From the NCBI RefSeq assembly GCF_030814995.1, contig NZ_JAUSVX010000007.1, forward strand, positions 248,001 through 312,000: a stretch of 64,000 nucleotides of DNA. The letters run 5' to 3'. The DNA is from Labrys wisconsinensis. Its GTDB lineage: Bacteria; Pseudomonadota; Alphaproteobacteria; Rhizobiales; Labraceae. Positions 18,595 to 26,723 of the stretch are shown here, in pieces (the first letter of the stretch is position 1; each line of letters starts with the position of its first letter). The notes under the pieces were generated by a model that worked only from the letters and a program-made list of their open reading frames with translations, was not told the origin of the DNA and searched no databases. Made by a program: the position numbers and the translations under genes.

Positions 18595-19642
18595 GGATCG
18601 CTCCGGGGCTGGTGGAGAAGGGCGAAGCCGGCAGCGCGGGCATGACGTCCGGCGTTCCTTCCGATGCGAGGGCCAGCGCACGCGCGCAGATGCGGCGCGC
18701 CAGTTCGATCTTGAAGGCGTTGTCGCCGGATGGCCGTGCTTCGGCGAGAGCCAGTTCGGCCACTCCAGCGAAGGCGGCTGCCGAGGGCCGGGTGCCCTCC
18801 AGCAAGGTCTCGGCCTCCCGAGCCCGCCAGGGCTTGGGCGCGACACCGCCGAGCGCAAGGCGCGCCTCGCGGATCACCCCGTCCTTCATGTCCAGCGCGA
18901 CGGCGGCCGACACCACTGCAAAGGCATAGGAGGTTCGTTCGCGCAGCTTCAGGTAGCGCGCATGCCGTGCGAAGACGCCCGCCTGCGCGGGAAGCCTCAG
19001 CGCGACGATCAATTCGCCGGGTTCCAGCGCCGTCCCCCGTTGCGGCGTGGCACCGGGCAGACGATGCAGGGACTCGACGGCGATCTCGCGCGCACCACGA
19101 GGTCCTTCGACTTCGATCACGGCATCCAGCGCCACCAGCGGCACGCAGAAATCGGAAGGATGGGTGGCGATGCAGGCCTCGCTCCAGCCGAGCACGGCGT
19201 GAAGCCGGTTCTCGCCCTCGCGTGCGTCGCAGCCCGAGCCTGCGGCGCGCCGGTTGCAGGCGCTGGCGCGATCATGGAAATAGGCGCAACGCGTCTGCTG
19301 CAGGAGATTGCCGCCCACGGTTGCCGCATTGCGGAGCTGGGCGGACGCGCCCGACAGCAGTGCCTCGGCGACGGACGGGAAAGTCCGCGCGAAGCGTGGG
19401 GCATAAGCGAGGTCGGCATTGCGAACGAGCGAGCCGATGCGCACGCCGCCATCGGCAAGCCATTCGGTTCGGTCGAGGCCGGGTAGCCGCGAGATGTCGA
19501 TGAGGCGTTCGGGCCTGGCTACGCCCACCTTCATCAGGTCGAGCAGATTGGTGCCGCCGGCGAGATAGGCCGAGCCCGGCTCGGCGCCGGCAACCACCGC
19601 CTCCGCAAGGGTGGAGGGCCTGACATAGTCGAAGCGGTTCAT
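18584..19642 (-). CDS. FAD- and [4Fe-4S]-binding subunit of molybdenum oxidoreductase (PaoB-like)
   Basis: A 352-residue FAD-binding subunit. The FAD loops are visible as AYLAGGTNLLDLMK near the start and ATVGGNLLQQTRCAY at ~107-121. Cysteines 119, 129, 138 and 157 lie in a segment shared with E. coli PaoB (CNRRAAGSGCDA), where they hold an extra [4Fe-4S] cluster absent from xanthine dehydrogenases. This places the enzyme with PaoABC-type aldehyde oxidoreductases rather than purine-degrading enzymes. It overlaps the Fe-S subunit gene by 4 bases (ATGA), indicating coupled translation. Confidence 0.87.
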   Translation of the reverse strand: MNRFDYVRPSTLAEAVVAGAEPGSAYLAGGTNLLDLMKVGVARPERLIDISRLPGLDRTEWLADGGVRIGSLVRNADLAYAPRFARTFPSVAEALLSGASAQLRNAATVGGNLLQQTRCAYFHDRASACNRRAAGSGCDAREGENRLHAVLGWSEACIATHPSDFCVPLVALDAVIEVEGPRGAREIAVESLHRLPGATPQRGTALEPGELIVALRLPAQAGVFARHARYLKLRERTSYAFAVVSAAVALDMKDGVIREARLALGGVAPKPWRAREAETLLEGTRPSAAAFAGVAELALAEARPSGDNAFKIELARRICARALALASEGTPDVMPALPASPFSTSPGAIHAA

Positions 19643-20136
19643 GCCGCGTTCCTCCGATGACGCTCGGCGAGGATCTTCTGCGCGTCCTGCACGGCCTCGG
19701 TGATGCCCTGATAGGCCCCGCAGCGGCAGATATTGCCGCTCATCAATTCACGGATGCGCTCGGGATCGTCGCCCGCCTGGCCTTCCGAGATGAGGCCAAC
19801 AGCGCTCATGATCTGGCCGGGGGTACAGTATCCACACTGGAAGGCGTCGTGAGCGATAAAGGCCGCCTGGACCGGATGGAGCTCGGGACCGTCAGCGAGC
19901 CCTTCGATCGTGATGATCTCGGCGCCGTCGAGGCTGGCGGCGAGCGCGAGGCAGGAATTGATGCGCCGCCCGTCGACCAGCACGGTGCAGGCGCCGCACT
20001 GACCGCGGTCGCAGCCCTTCTTGCTGCCGGGCAGATCCAGACGTTCGCGCAACAGATCGAGCAGCATCACGCGTGGGTCGTCGAGATCCATCGCTCGTGA
20101 CTGGCCATTGACGGTGAAGCTGATGGAGAGTGACAT
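19639..20136 (-). CDS. [2Fe-2S] subunit of molybdenum oxidoreductase (PaoA-like)
   Basis: A 165-residue subunit with two [2Fe-2S] clusters. The plant-ferredoxin-like cluster uses Cys42, 47, 50 and 62 (GCDRGQCGACTV and later INSC). The second uses Cys101, 104, 137 and 139 (QCGYCTPG and ICRCG). It is the first gene of the operon. E. coli PaoA carries a Tat signal that exports the complex to the periplasm; here the frame upstream of the ATG at 20136 shows no twin-arginine signal, so this enzyme is probably cytoplasmic. Its promoter region is shared with the divergent TetR gene. Confidence 0.88.
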   Translation of the reverse strand: MSLSISFTVNGQSRAMDLDDPRVMLLDLLRERLDLPGSKKGCDRGQCGACTVLVDGRRINSCLALAASLDGAEIITIEGLADGPELHPVQAAFIAHDAFQCGYCTPGQIMSAVGLISEGQAGDDPERIRELMSGNICRCGAYQGITEAVQDAQKILAERHRRNAA

Positions 20137-20290
20137 GAGGCGAGTACTCCAGTCAGTGTTTGTGATGTCTGGATCAGAGCCCCGAACAAGCTGATGGGAT
20201 GCGAGGGAAGCCATCCAACGCGAACGCTTCGTAGGGGCTGGATTCGAAGCGCGCTTCCTCGCGCGTCTTTCCGATCCGCCCCTTACTTAT

Positions 20291-20307
20291 ATGGAGCTTG
20301 CCTCCGT
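20291..20307. promoter_or_regulatory. Putative TetR operator in divergent promoter
   Basis: ATGGAG (20291-20296) and CTCCGT (20302-20307), an inverted repeat with a 5-base centre and one mismatch, are flanked on both sides by TTAT. The site lies midway between the paoA-like gene and tetR, as expected for a repressor controlling both. Confidence 0.5.
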
Positions 20308-20352
20308 TTATCAAGGGGGCGAAACCGTCCGAAAGAACCTGTTTGAAAGAAG

Positions 20353-20931
20353 ATGGCTGCTGAGACCGCAAAACCGACCCGCAAGCTGCGTGCCGATTCC
20401 ATCCGCAATCGCGAGCTTCTGCTCGAAACAGCAACGCAAGTCTTCAGCGCCGGCGGCCCGCAGGCGAGCCTGGAGACGGTGGCACGGCAAGCCGGGGTTG
20501 GCATCGGCACGCTCTATCGACATTTTCCGACGCGCGAAGCGCTGTTCGAAGCGGTCTATCGCCACGAGGTCGATCACCTCGGCGACCTTGCCGAACAGCT
20601 CGCCGGCGGTGGCAACCCCGTCGAGGCCCTCCGGACGTGGCTGCATGCCAATGTCCGCCTGGTCGCAACCAAGAAGGGCATGATCGAGGCGCTCCAGCTG
20701 GTCGCGCATGGCTCGTCCGACCTGAAGGCCTATTCTTTCGAACGCCTGAGCGGCGCAATCGGCCTGCTCCTCGATCGGGCGATCGCTGCGAACGAGATCC
20801 GGCCTGACGTGCCGCCGGACGATATCCTGCGCACTCTTGTCGGCATCTTCTACTCGCAGGGCACGAGCGAATGGCAGTCGAGCGCGCTACGCCTCGTGGA
20901 TATTTTCGTCGACGGATTGCGCAAGCGCTGA
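20353..20931 (+). CDS. TetR/AcrR family repressor
   Basis: A 192-residue regulator. Residues ~15-60 form the DNA-binding domain, with the typical LLLETATQVFSAGGPQASLE and VGIGTLYRHFPTREALFEAV segments. The C-terminal part is an all-helical ligand domain. It is divergent from the aldehyde oxidoreductase operon with 216 bases between starts and a candidate operator in between. It probably represses that operon until an aldehyde or related inducer binds; this is inference from position. Confidence 0.85.
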   Translation: MAAETAKPTRKLRADSIRNRELLLETATQVFSAGGPQASLETVARQAGVGIGTLYRHFPTREALFEAVYRHEVDHLGDLAEQLAGGGNPVEALRTWLHANVRLVATKKGMIEALQLVAHGSSDLKAYSFERLSGAIGLLLDRAIAANEIRPDVPPDDILRTLVGIFYSQGTSEWQSSALRLVDIFVDGLRKR

Positions 20932-20971
20932 GGCAGCAGCGATTTTCAGATCGGACGCTGCGCAACGGTCG

Positions 20972-21961
20972 CTAAGCCGTCGATCCCCAGCGCACGGTGC
21001 AGTTCAGCGTCGTGCTGTGCCCGGCGTCCGCCGTCTTCTCGTGGCGTTCGATCAGGTCGATGATGGCGTCGATGAAGGCGGCATGGTCGAGGCTGAGGGT
21101 GGTCAGGTCGTGGCTCTCCCAGGCGGCCATGGCGATGCCGTCCTGGCCGACGATGGCGACATCCTCCGGGATGCGCCGACCGAGCACGCTGCGCGCGGCA
21201 TCGCGGGCGCCGATCGCCATGACGTCGTTGCCGCAGACGATCGCATCGACCTTGAAGCGGCGCAGCAGCAGTACCGCCTCCTTGAATCCGGCCTCATAGG
21301 AATAGTCGCCGAGCGCCTCGGCCTCGAAGGCGAGGCCATGCTGCGCCAGCGCATCGGCGAACCAGCCTCGGCGCAGCTTGTCGATCCAGCTCGAGCCGCG
21401 GCCGGAGAGATAGGCGAAGCGCCGGCGGCCGTCGCCGACGACCTTGGCGATGACCTCGGCGGCTGCCCGGGCGCCGTCGATGCGGATGTGCGACACCGCC
21501 GCGTTCTGCAGCGGCTCGAACGATACGATAATCGGGCGGGTGGTGTGGAAGATGTCGACGGCATCCTGCATCGACACCATGTCCGAGAAGACCACGACAT
21601 GGTCGACCTGGTAGGTCGAGGCCAGGCGCATGAGCTGCAGCCGGTCCTCATGATCGCCGCAGCACAGGATGATCGGCAGGAGCTGGCGCGCCTGCAGGCG
21701 GTGGACCAGGAGCTGCTGCTCCTCGGCCTCGCAGGGATTGCCGATGGCGTTGACGACCAGGGCGACGAGGCGCGAACGCTGGTTGTTCAGCGAGCGGGCA
21801 ATCGCGTTCGGCTGGTAGCCGTGCTCGCGGGCGGCGGCGAGGATGCGCTCGCGCGTCGCCCGGCTGATGCGCGAATCCGGCGAGAACGCCCGGGAGATCG
21901 TCGCCGAGGAGACGCTGGCGAGCTTGGCCAGGTCCTTCGAGGTGATGCGCTTCTTGGTCAT
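20972..21961 (-). CDS. LacI family repressor of the adjacent sugar locus
   Basis: A 329-residue regulator with an N-terminal LacI helix-turn-helix (ITSKDLAKLASVSSATISRA) and hinge (YQPNAIARSLNNQRS). A periplasmic-binding-protein-like effector domain follows. It lies 16 bases downstream of the Gfo/Idh/MocA gene on the same strand and is probably co-transcribed with it. Two CG-centred palindromes in the divergent promoter region at 23010 and 23126 fit operators of this family. The layout recalls ThuR of the Sinorhizobium trehalose/maltose (thu) locus, but specificity is not proven. Confidence 0.85.
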   Translation of the reverse strand: MTKKRITSKDLAKLASVSSATISRAFSPDSRISRATRERILAAAREHGYQPNAIARSLNNQRSRLVALVVNAIGNPCEAEEQQLLVHRLQARQLLPIILCCGDHEDRLQLMRLASTYQVDHVVVFSDMVSMQDAVDIFHTTRPIIVSFEPLQNAAVSHIRIDGARAAAEVIAKVVGDGRRRFAYLSGRGSSWIDKLRRGWFADALAQHGLAFEAEALGDYSYEAGFKEAVLLLRRFKVDAIVCGNDVMAIGARDAARSVLGRRIPEDVAIVGQDGIAMAAWESHDLTTLSLDHAAFIDAIIDLIERHEKTADAGHSTTLNCTVRWGSTA

Positions 21962-21977
21962 CGTCTCCGATGGCGTC

Positions 21978-22991
21978 CTAGCTGGTCTCTGCGCCGATGC
22001 GGATCGACGCTCCGTCCTGCGCGGCGGAGGCTTTTATCCCATCCCAGAGCCGCGCGAAACGCAGGCCGTTGTCGACCGTCGAGGAATTCGGCGCCGCGCC
22101 GGAACGGATCGCCAGGAAGCTCTTCATCGGATTGTCGCGGATCTCCGCCTCCTCCCGCACCGCCGCCCGTCCCGCCACGCTGATCTCGCGCCAGCCGCCC
22201 CAGGCGTCGATCCGCACGATCGCCCCGGCATAGAACAGCGTGATGTGGGAGGCGCAGCCGGGCGGCCCCTCGCCGGCCGCGGTAAAGGTGACGAGCGCCC
22301 CGCCTTCGAGCCGGGCGGAGACGGCGCAGACGATGTCGACCGGCTTGCCGCGATGGCCCATATAGGCGGAGACGCGGTCGAAATCGGCGTCGGCCAGCAG
22401 GCACACCGTGTTCATCATGTGGGCGCCGGTGTCGAACATGAAGCCGCCGCCCGACAGCTCCGGGCGCTGCTTCCAGTGGCCGGCATAGGCGTTCGACCAG
22501 CCTTCCCAGATGACAGCGGCGACGCTGACCAGCTCGCCGAACTCCCCGCCCCTGGCGCGGCGCTGCGTGTCGAGCACCAGCGGGGACAGGCCGCCCTGGA
22601 AGGCGATCACCACGGTGGCGCCGCTCCGGCGCTGGGCCTCGACCAGCCGCTGCGCCTCCGGGACGGTCGTCACCATCGGCTTCTCCAGCAGAAGATCCAG
22701 CCCGGCCTCGACGACGGCGATCGCCTGCTCGGCATGCAGCGCGTGCGGGGTCGACACATAGACGGCGTCGAGCTCGCCGGCGCAGGCCGCCAGCATCCCG
22801 CGAAAATCCTCGAACCCGTGCGGAGCCGGCCGGCCGGCGGCCGTGCAGATCCCGGCCAGACGGGCAAGGGAGGCGCCGCTGACATCCGCCGCGGCGACGA
22901 AGGCGACCTCCGGCATGTGCACCCAGCCCCTGGCATAGTCGGCGGCCTTCAGCCCGGCACCGATCACTCCGAGCCGCATTGGACGGGACAT
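21978..22991 (-). CDS. Gfo/Idh/MocA family sugar dehydrogenase (ThuB-like)
   Basis: A 337-residue NAD(P)-dependent oxidoreductase. It starts with the Rossmann motif LGVIGAGLKAADYARGW, has the family's conserved LLLEKPM (catalytic-site Lys) at about residue 105, and a DTGAHMMN segment containing the second active-site His. The start at 22991 has GGGAG upstream and matches family length. With ThuA (27834-28574) it recalls ThuA/ThuB, which process disaccharides through 3-keto intermediates in Sinorhizobium and Agrobacterium. Here the two genes are split around the transporter operon. Confidence 0.85.
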   Translation of the reverse strand: MSRPMRLGVIGAGLKAADYARGWVHMPEVAFVAAADVSGASLARLAGICTAAGRPAPHGFEDFRGMLAACAGELDAVYVSTPHALHAEQAIAVVEAGLDLLLEKPMVTTVPEAQRLVEAQRRSGATVVIAFQGGLSPLVLDTQRRARGGEFGELVSVAAVIWEGWSNAYAGHWKQRPELSGGGFMFDTGAHMMNTVCLLADADFDRVSAYMGHRGKPVDIVCAVSARLEGGALVTFTAAGEGPPGCASHITLFYAGAIVRIDAWGGWREISVAGRAAVREEAEIRDNPMKSFLAIRSGAAPNSSTVDNGLRFARLWDGIKASAAQDGASIRIGAETS

Positions 22992-23009
22992 GTCCGCTTT
23001 CTCCCTGGA

Positions 23010-23031
23010 TTTGTGCACACGGTTACACAAA
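23010..23031. promoter_or_regulatory. Putative LacI-type operator 1
   Basis: A 22-base imperfect palindrome centred on CG at 23020-23021 with perfect TTTGTG and CACAAA outer arms. It sits 18 bases upstream of the Gfo/Idh/MocA start codon, where binding would block that promoter. Confidence 0.55.
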
Positions 23032-23125
23032 CCGTCTCTGGCCGCAATCCATAAAATCATTCATGAAATCAAGATATTGATCGGATAAGCGAGAATCCTA
23101 AAATCTGATCTTGCCGGAACTGGAA

Positions 23126-23133
23126 ACACGTGT
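23126..23133. promoter_or_regulatory. Putative LacI-type operator 2
   Basis: A perfect CG-centred palindrome, ACACGTGT, flanked more loosely by AACTG and CAGTT. It lies 54 bases upstream of the binding-protein start codon and about 109 bases from operator 1 (centre to centre), a distance compatible with looping. Confidence 0.5.
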
Positions 23134-23187
23134 ACAGTTTTGGCCAGGCCAACGAAGGGTGGCCGCGAAGCAAAAACGGAGGGACGA

Positions 23188-24480
23188 ATGAGGAAGGCGC
23201 TCTGGGCAGGCCTGTTGGCCGCCGGACTCGGCCTGGCTGTCGCGGCGGCGCAAGCCGAGACCATCCGCATCGCCAATCACGGCCAGGCGGGCATCGACGC
23301 GATGAAGGCGACGGTGGCCGTGATCGAGAAGAAATACGGCGTCACGGTCGAGGTGGTCGAATATCCCTCCCCGGACAAGGACTACGTCACCAAGCTCCTG
23401 ACCGAGCTCGGCGCCGGCAACGGGCCCGACATCTTCTCCGTGCCGAGCACCAGCTTCGTCGCCGACATGGCGGCCGCCGGCTATCTCGCGCCGATCGGCA
23501 AGGAGCTGAAGGCCTGGGAGGGCTACGACCATCTCTACGACGTCGCCAAGCATTTGGCGGTCAGCCCCGACGGCGAGACCTATGTCCTGCCCTCCATGCT
23601 CGGCATCCAGCAGATCTATTTCCGCCGCGACGTCCTGGAGAAGGCCGGCATCTCCACCGAGCAGCCCAAGACCTGGCAGGAGCTGATCGACCGCGCCAAG
23701 GAGATCAAGGCCAAGACCGGCCAGTACGGCCTGCTGTTCCCGGCCGGAATCTCCTGGGGCAGCGGCGCCTTCGAGGAGGGCTTCCAGCACCTCCTCGTCG
23801 GCTCCAAGACGCCGCAGCTGGCCACCGCCGACGGCAAGCTCGACCTGTCCGGCGAAGGCATCCGGGACGTCTTCGACGTCTACAAGCAGTTGATCGACAA
23901 CGACCTCATGCCGATCCAGCCGCTGCTCGGGCCGGAACCCTGGGTGATCCCGAAATACGAGATGTTCCCGGCCGGCAAGGTGGTCGCGACCACCTGCGGC
24001 TCATGGTGCTACATCTTCGACTGGGGCCGGGAGAGCAAGAACCCGATCCCCAATGTCGAAAAGGTGGTCGGCACCTGGACCATTCCCGGCCAGAACGGCG
24101 GCCAGTTCGTGCTCGCCAACCTGGCCGCGCCCTGGGCGGTCAATGCCAAGGCGGCGAATGTCGAGCTCGCCAAGAAGGTGCTGTTCGAGATCGGCTCGCT
24201 GCCGACCGAAGTCTCCTATGCCGCCCATATCGGCAACATCCCGGCACGCAAGGACGCCGCCGCCGATCCGGAGTTCCAGAAGCTGACCGAGCTGGTGCCG
24301 ATCCATGCGGCGGCCGACAAGGGCGTCTTCCTCAAGCAGGCGGCCGGTTTCTCGGCGGTGTCGGAGGGTGTCGGGCGGGCGACCGAAGCGCTGCTACGCA
24401 AGCAGACCGACGCAGCCGGCGCCCAGAAGATCCTGATCGACTATGTCAAGGAGGTACTCGGCGACGACGCGGTGAAATGA
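23188..24480 (+). CDS. Extracellular sugar-binding protein of ABC importer (ThuE-like)
   Basis: A 430-residue family 1 solute-binding protein. The signal peptide runs to about residue 23 (AAAQA, then ETIRIAN). The body shows the usual NGPDIFSVPSTSFV and NVEKVVGTWTIPG segments of carbohydrate-binding members. GGAGG precedes the ATG at 23188. It is the first gene of a run SBP-permease-permease-ATPase-ThuA, but it is separated from the permeases by a terminator and a repeat element, so it is probably made in excess. The ligand is likely a di- or oligosaccharide by analogy with the thu and related loci. Confidence 0.85.
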   Translation: MRKALWAGLLAAGLGLAVAAAQAETIRIANHGQAGIDAMKATVAVIEKKYGVTVEVVEYPSPDKDYVTKLLTELGAGNGPDIFSVPSTSFVADMAAAGYLAPIGKELKAWEGYDHLYDVAKHLAVSPDGETYVLPSMLGIQQIYFRRDVLEKAGISTEQPKTWQELIDRAKEIKAKTGQYGLLFPAGISWGSGAFEEGFQHLLVGSKTPQLATADGKLDLSGEGIRDVFDVYKQLIDNDLMPIQPLLGPEPWVIPKYEMFPAGKVVATTCGSWCYIFDWGRESKNPIPNVEKVVGTWTIPGQNGGQFVLANLAAPWAVNAKAANVELAKKVLFEIGSLPTEVSYAAHIGNIPARKDAAADPEFQKLTELVPIHAAADKGVFLKQAAGFSAVSEGVGRATEALLRKQTDAAGAQKILIDYVKEVLGDDAVK

Positions 24481-24510
24481 CCTCCCCGTCAGCTGCGATC
24501 GCCGTTCGAG

Positions 24511-24548
24511 GGGAGAAGCGGCAGACCCCCGCCGCTTCTCCCACTTTT
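24511..24548 (+). terminator. Rho-independent terminator after binding-protein gene
   Basis: A perfect 12-base stem, GGGAGAAGCGGC (24511-24522) and GCCGCTTCTCCC (24531-24542), followed by ACTTTTTG. It would end most transcripts after the binding protein and let only some read through to the permeases. Confidence 0.8.
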
Positions 24549-24657
24549 TGTTTCGATAAGAGCATAGCGAATGCCGGGACGTGCCGATGACGTCCAAACG
24601 TGGCCACATGGGCGCTAAGATGAGGCACAGGAATAGCCGAGCGAGAAGAGCGCGCCT

Positions 24658-24808
24658 CCCCTCTCCCGGCCGGGAGAGGGGTAGGGGTGAGGGACTAGAC
24701 TTTTCCGGATGGGGCGAAGCCCGCGGCTTCCGTGATCTCGCTCGTAGCGCCTTGCTGGTGTACCGATTAGACCCTCACCCCTGCCCCTCTCCCGGCCGGG
24801 AGAGGGAG
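24658..24808. repeat. Paired palindromic repeat (REPIN-like element)
   Basis: Two copies of a palindrome with core CTCTCCCGGCCGGGAGAG, at 24658-24693 and 24772-24808, face each other in inverted orientation. Each has the extension AGGGGTGAGGG on the inner side, continuing as partly matching CTAG-like bases. About 78 bases separate them. This paired layout is that of REP doublets spread by RAYT-type transposases. No such transposase is in the window. The element occupies most of the 417-base gap between the binding protein and the first permease. Confidence 0.75.
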
Positions 24809-24897
24809 TGGCCGGCGTCGCGCCTGCAGCACTCATTCGCGAACCAGCGTCCAGATTGCGCGCTGACCGAAAGCCATGGCCTCACCGCGTCCAGGCC

Positions 24898-25782
24898 ATG
24901 CCCATGACCTATGAGAGGCGCGTCGCCTGGCAGTTGCGGCTGATCCTGCTGCCGTCGGTGCTGCTGCTCCTGGCCTTCGTCATCTATCCCGCGCTCTATT
25001 CGGTCTATCTCAGCCTCACCAACGAGGCGCTCACCGGCGCCGCCGCGCTCAACCCGCGCTTCGTCGGCACGCGCAACTATGTCCGCCTGTTCAACGACGC
25101 GAAGTTCTGGAACTCGCTCCTGGTGACGCTGGCCTTCGTGGTCGGATCGGCGATCGTCGGCCAATTCGTGCTCGGCCTGGTCTCGGCCATGCTGCTGCGC
25201 CGGCCGCTCCGGCTCAAATCCATATTCAATTCGATCATCCTGTTGCCGAACGCCGTGCCGGAGGTCGTCGCCGGCTTCATGTGGATCTCGATGCTGGCGG
25301 GCGGCGAGCGTGCGACGCTCAGCCGGATCGTCGCCCTCTTCGGCCTGGAGCCGAGCGACTGGCTGCAGACCTTCCCGCTGACCATGATCATCATCGTCAA
25401 CACCTGGCGCGGCATCGCCACGGCGATGATCCTGCTCACCGCCGGGCTGAGCGCCGTCTCCGAGGAGATCTACGAGGCCGCGCGCATGGACGGCGCCACG
25501 CCGCGGCAGATGTTCACGCGCATCACCCTGCCGCTGATCATGCCGACCATCTTCCTCTACATGCTGGTGTCGACGGTCTCGACGATCGCCATCTTCGGCT
25601 TCGTCTATGCCCTCACCCGGGGCGGGCCGGGCGGCGCCACCGAGCTGATCAGCATCTACATCTACAACCAGTCCTTCACCGCCTTCCAGCTCGGCTTCGG
25701 CTCCGCCGTCGCGGTGGTGACGCTCGCCGTCGCGCTGGTGCTCGGCATCCTCTATGTCCGCGCCCTCAAGGTGGAGGTCTGA
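24898..25782 (+). CDS. Sugar ABC transporter permease, MalF/UgpA type (ThuF-like)
   Basis: A 294-residue inner-membrane permease with six predicted membrane segments and the ATPase-contact EAA loop EEIYEAARMDGATPRQMF. I placed the start at the ATG at 24898; another ATG lies 6 bases on. The frame is open further upstream, but it runs into the REPIN-like element. It ends one base before the ATG of the second permease, so the two are translationally coupled. Confidence 0.83.
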   Translation: MPMTYERRVAWQLRLILLPSVLLLLAFVIYPALYSVYLSLTNEALTGAAALNPRFVGTRNYVRLFNDAKFWNSLLVTLAFVVGSAIVGQFVLGLVSAMLLRRPLRLKSIFNSIILLPNAVPEVVAGFMWISMLAGGERATLSRIVALFGLEPSDWLQTFPLTMIIIVNTWRGIATAMILLTAGLSAVSEEIYEAARMDGATPRQMFTRITLPLIMPTIFLYMLVSTVSTIAIFGFVYALTRGGPGGATELISIYIYNQSFTAFQLGFGSAVAVVTLAVALVLGILYVRALKVEV

Positions 25783-25783
25783 G

Positions 25784-26698
25784 ATGGCGGGGGCCTATCA
25801 GCCGCTTGGCCGGGACGCGCGGCGCGGCGATCTCCTCGCCTATGCCGGCCTGTCGCTGATCTCGATCTACTGCGCCATCCCCTTCTTCTGGGTGCTGCTC
25901 GCCTCCTTCGACGGCAACGCCTCGCAATTCCTGCGCTGGCCGCGCGAATGGACTTTCGGCAATTACGTCAAGATCTTCGCCCAGGAGGACGGGACGCGCT
26001 GGGTCCTGAACTCGCTCTTCGTCGTCGGCAGCGCCACGCTGATCGTCATGGTGCTGGCCGGGCTCGGCGGCTATGCCCTGTCGCGCAGCCGGGCCTGGTG
26101 GAAGCGGCCTTTCCTCTACACCATCCTGCTGGTGCGCGTCCTGCCGGCGACCGCGCTGGTGGTGCCGCTCTACAAGGTGCTGCTGACCGCCAACAACGGC
26201 CTCGGCGCCGTGGTGCGCACCGTGTTCGGCAACGAGGCCGCGCGGCCGATCATGCGCCATATCGGCTTCATCGACGGCTATCTCGGCCTGATCCTGGTGC
26301 TGGCGACGATGCAATTGCCGCTGGCGCTGTGGATCATGAAGACCTTCTTCGACACGGTGCCGCGCGACTACGAGGAGGCGGCGCTGATGGACGGCGCCAC
26401 GCTGGTGCAGCGCATCCGGCGCGTGCTGGTGCCGCTCGCCCTGCCCGGCCTCGCCGCCGCCGGCCTGTTCGCCTTCATCTCGGCCTGGGGCGACTTCCTG
26501 CTGCCGCTGATCCTGCTCTCCTCGCCCGACCTGCAGACGCTGCCGCTCGGCCTGTTCCGGGCCTTCCTGCGCGTCAACACCATCGACTACGGCTTCCTGG
26601 CGGCGCTCGCCTTCGTCTACATGCTGCCGGCCGTGATCGCCTTCGGCTTCGCCCGCCGCTTCCTGGTCCAGACGTTCTCGGGCGGGGTCAAGGGCTGA
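25784..26698 (+). CDS. Sugar ABC transporter permease, MalG/UgpE type (ThuG-like)
   Basis: A 304-residue permease with six membrane segments and the EAA loop DYEEAALMDGATLVQRIR. It forms the heterodimeric channel with the preceding permease. The start at 25784 follows the TGA of that gene by one base. The ATPase gene begins 25 bases after its end. Confidence 0.87.
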   Translation: MAGAYQPLGRDARRGDLLAYAGLSLISIYCAIPFFWVLLASFDGNASQFLRWPREWTFGNYVKIFAQEDGTRWVLNSLFVVGSATLIVMVLAGLGGYALSRSRAWWKRPFLYTILLVRVLPATALVVPLYKVLLTANNGLGAVVRTVFGNEAARPIMRHIGFIDGYLGLILVLATMQLPLALWIMKTFFDTVPRDYEEAALMDGATLVQRIRRVLVPLALPGLAAAGLFAFISAWGDFLLPLILLSSPDLQTLPLGLFRAFLRVNTIDYGFLAALAFVYMLPAVIAFGFARRFLVQTFSGGVKG

Positions 26699-26723
26699 TG
26701 CAAACCAGGATGGATCGCCCGCC

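Noticed and set aside
24658-24808. A CRISPR-like or IS remnant explanation for the paired repeat
   Set aside because: Only two copies in inverted orientation, no regular spacers, no transposase; REP-pair structure fits better.
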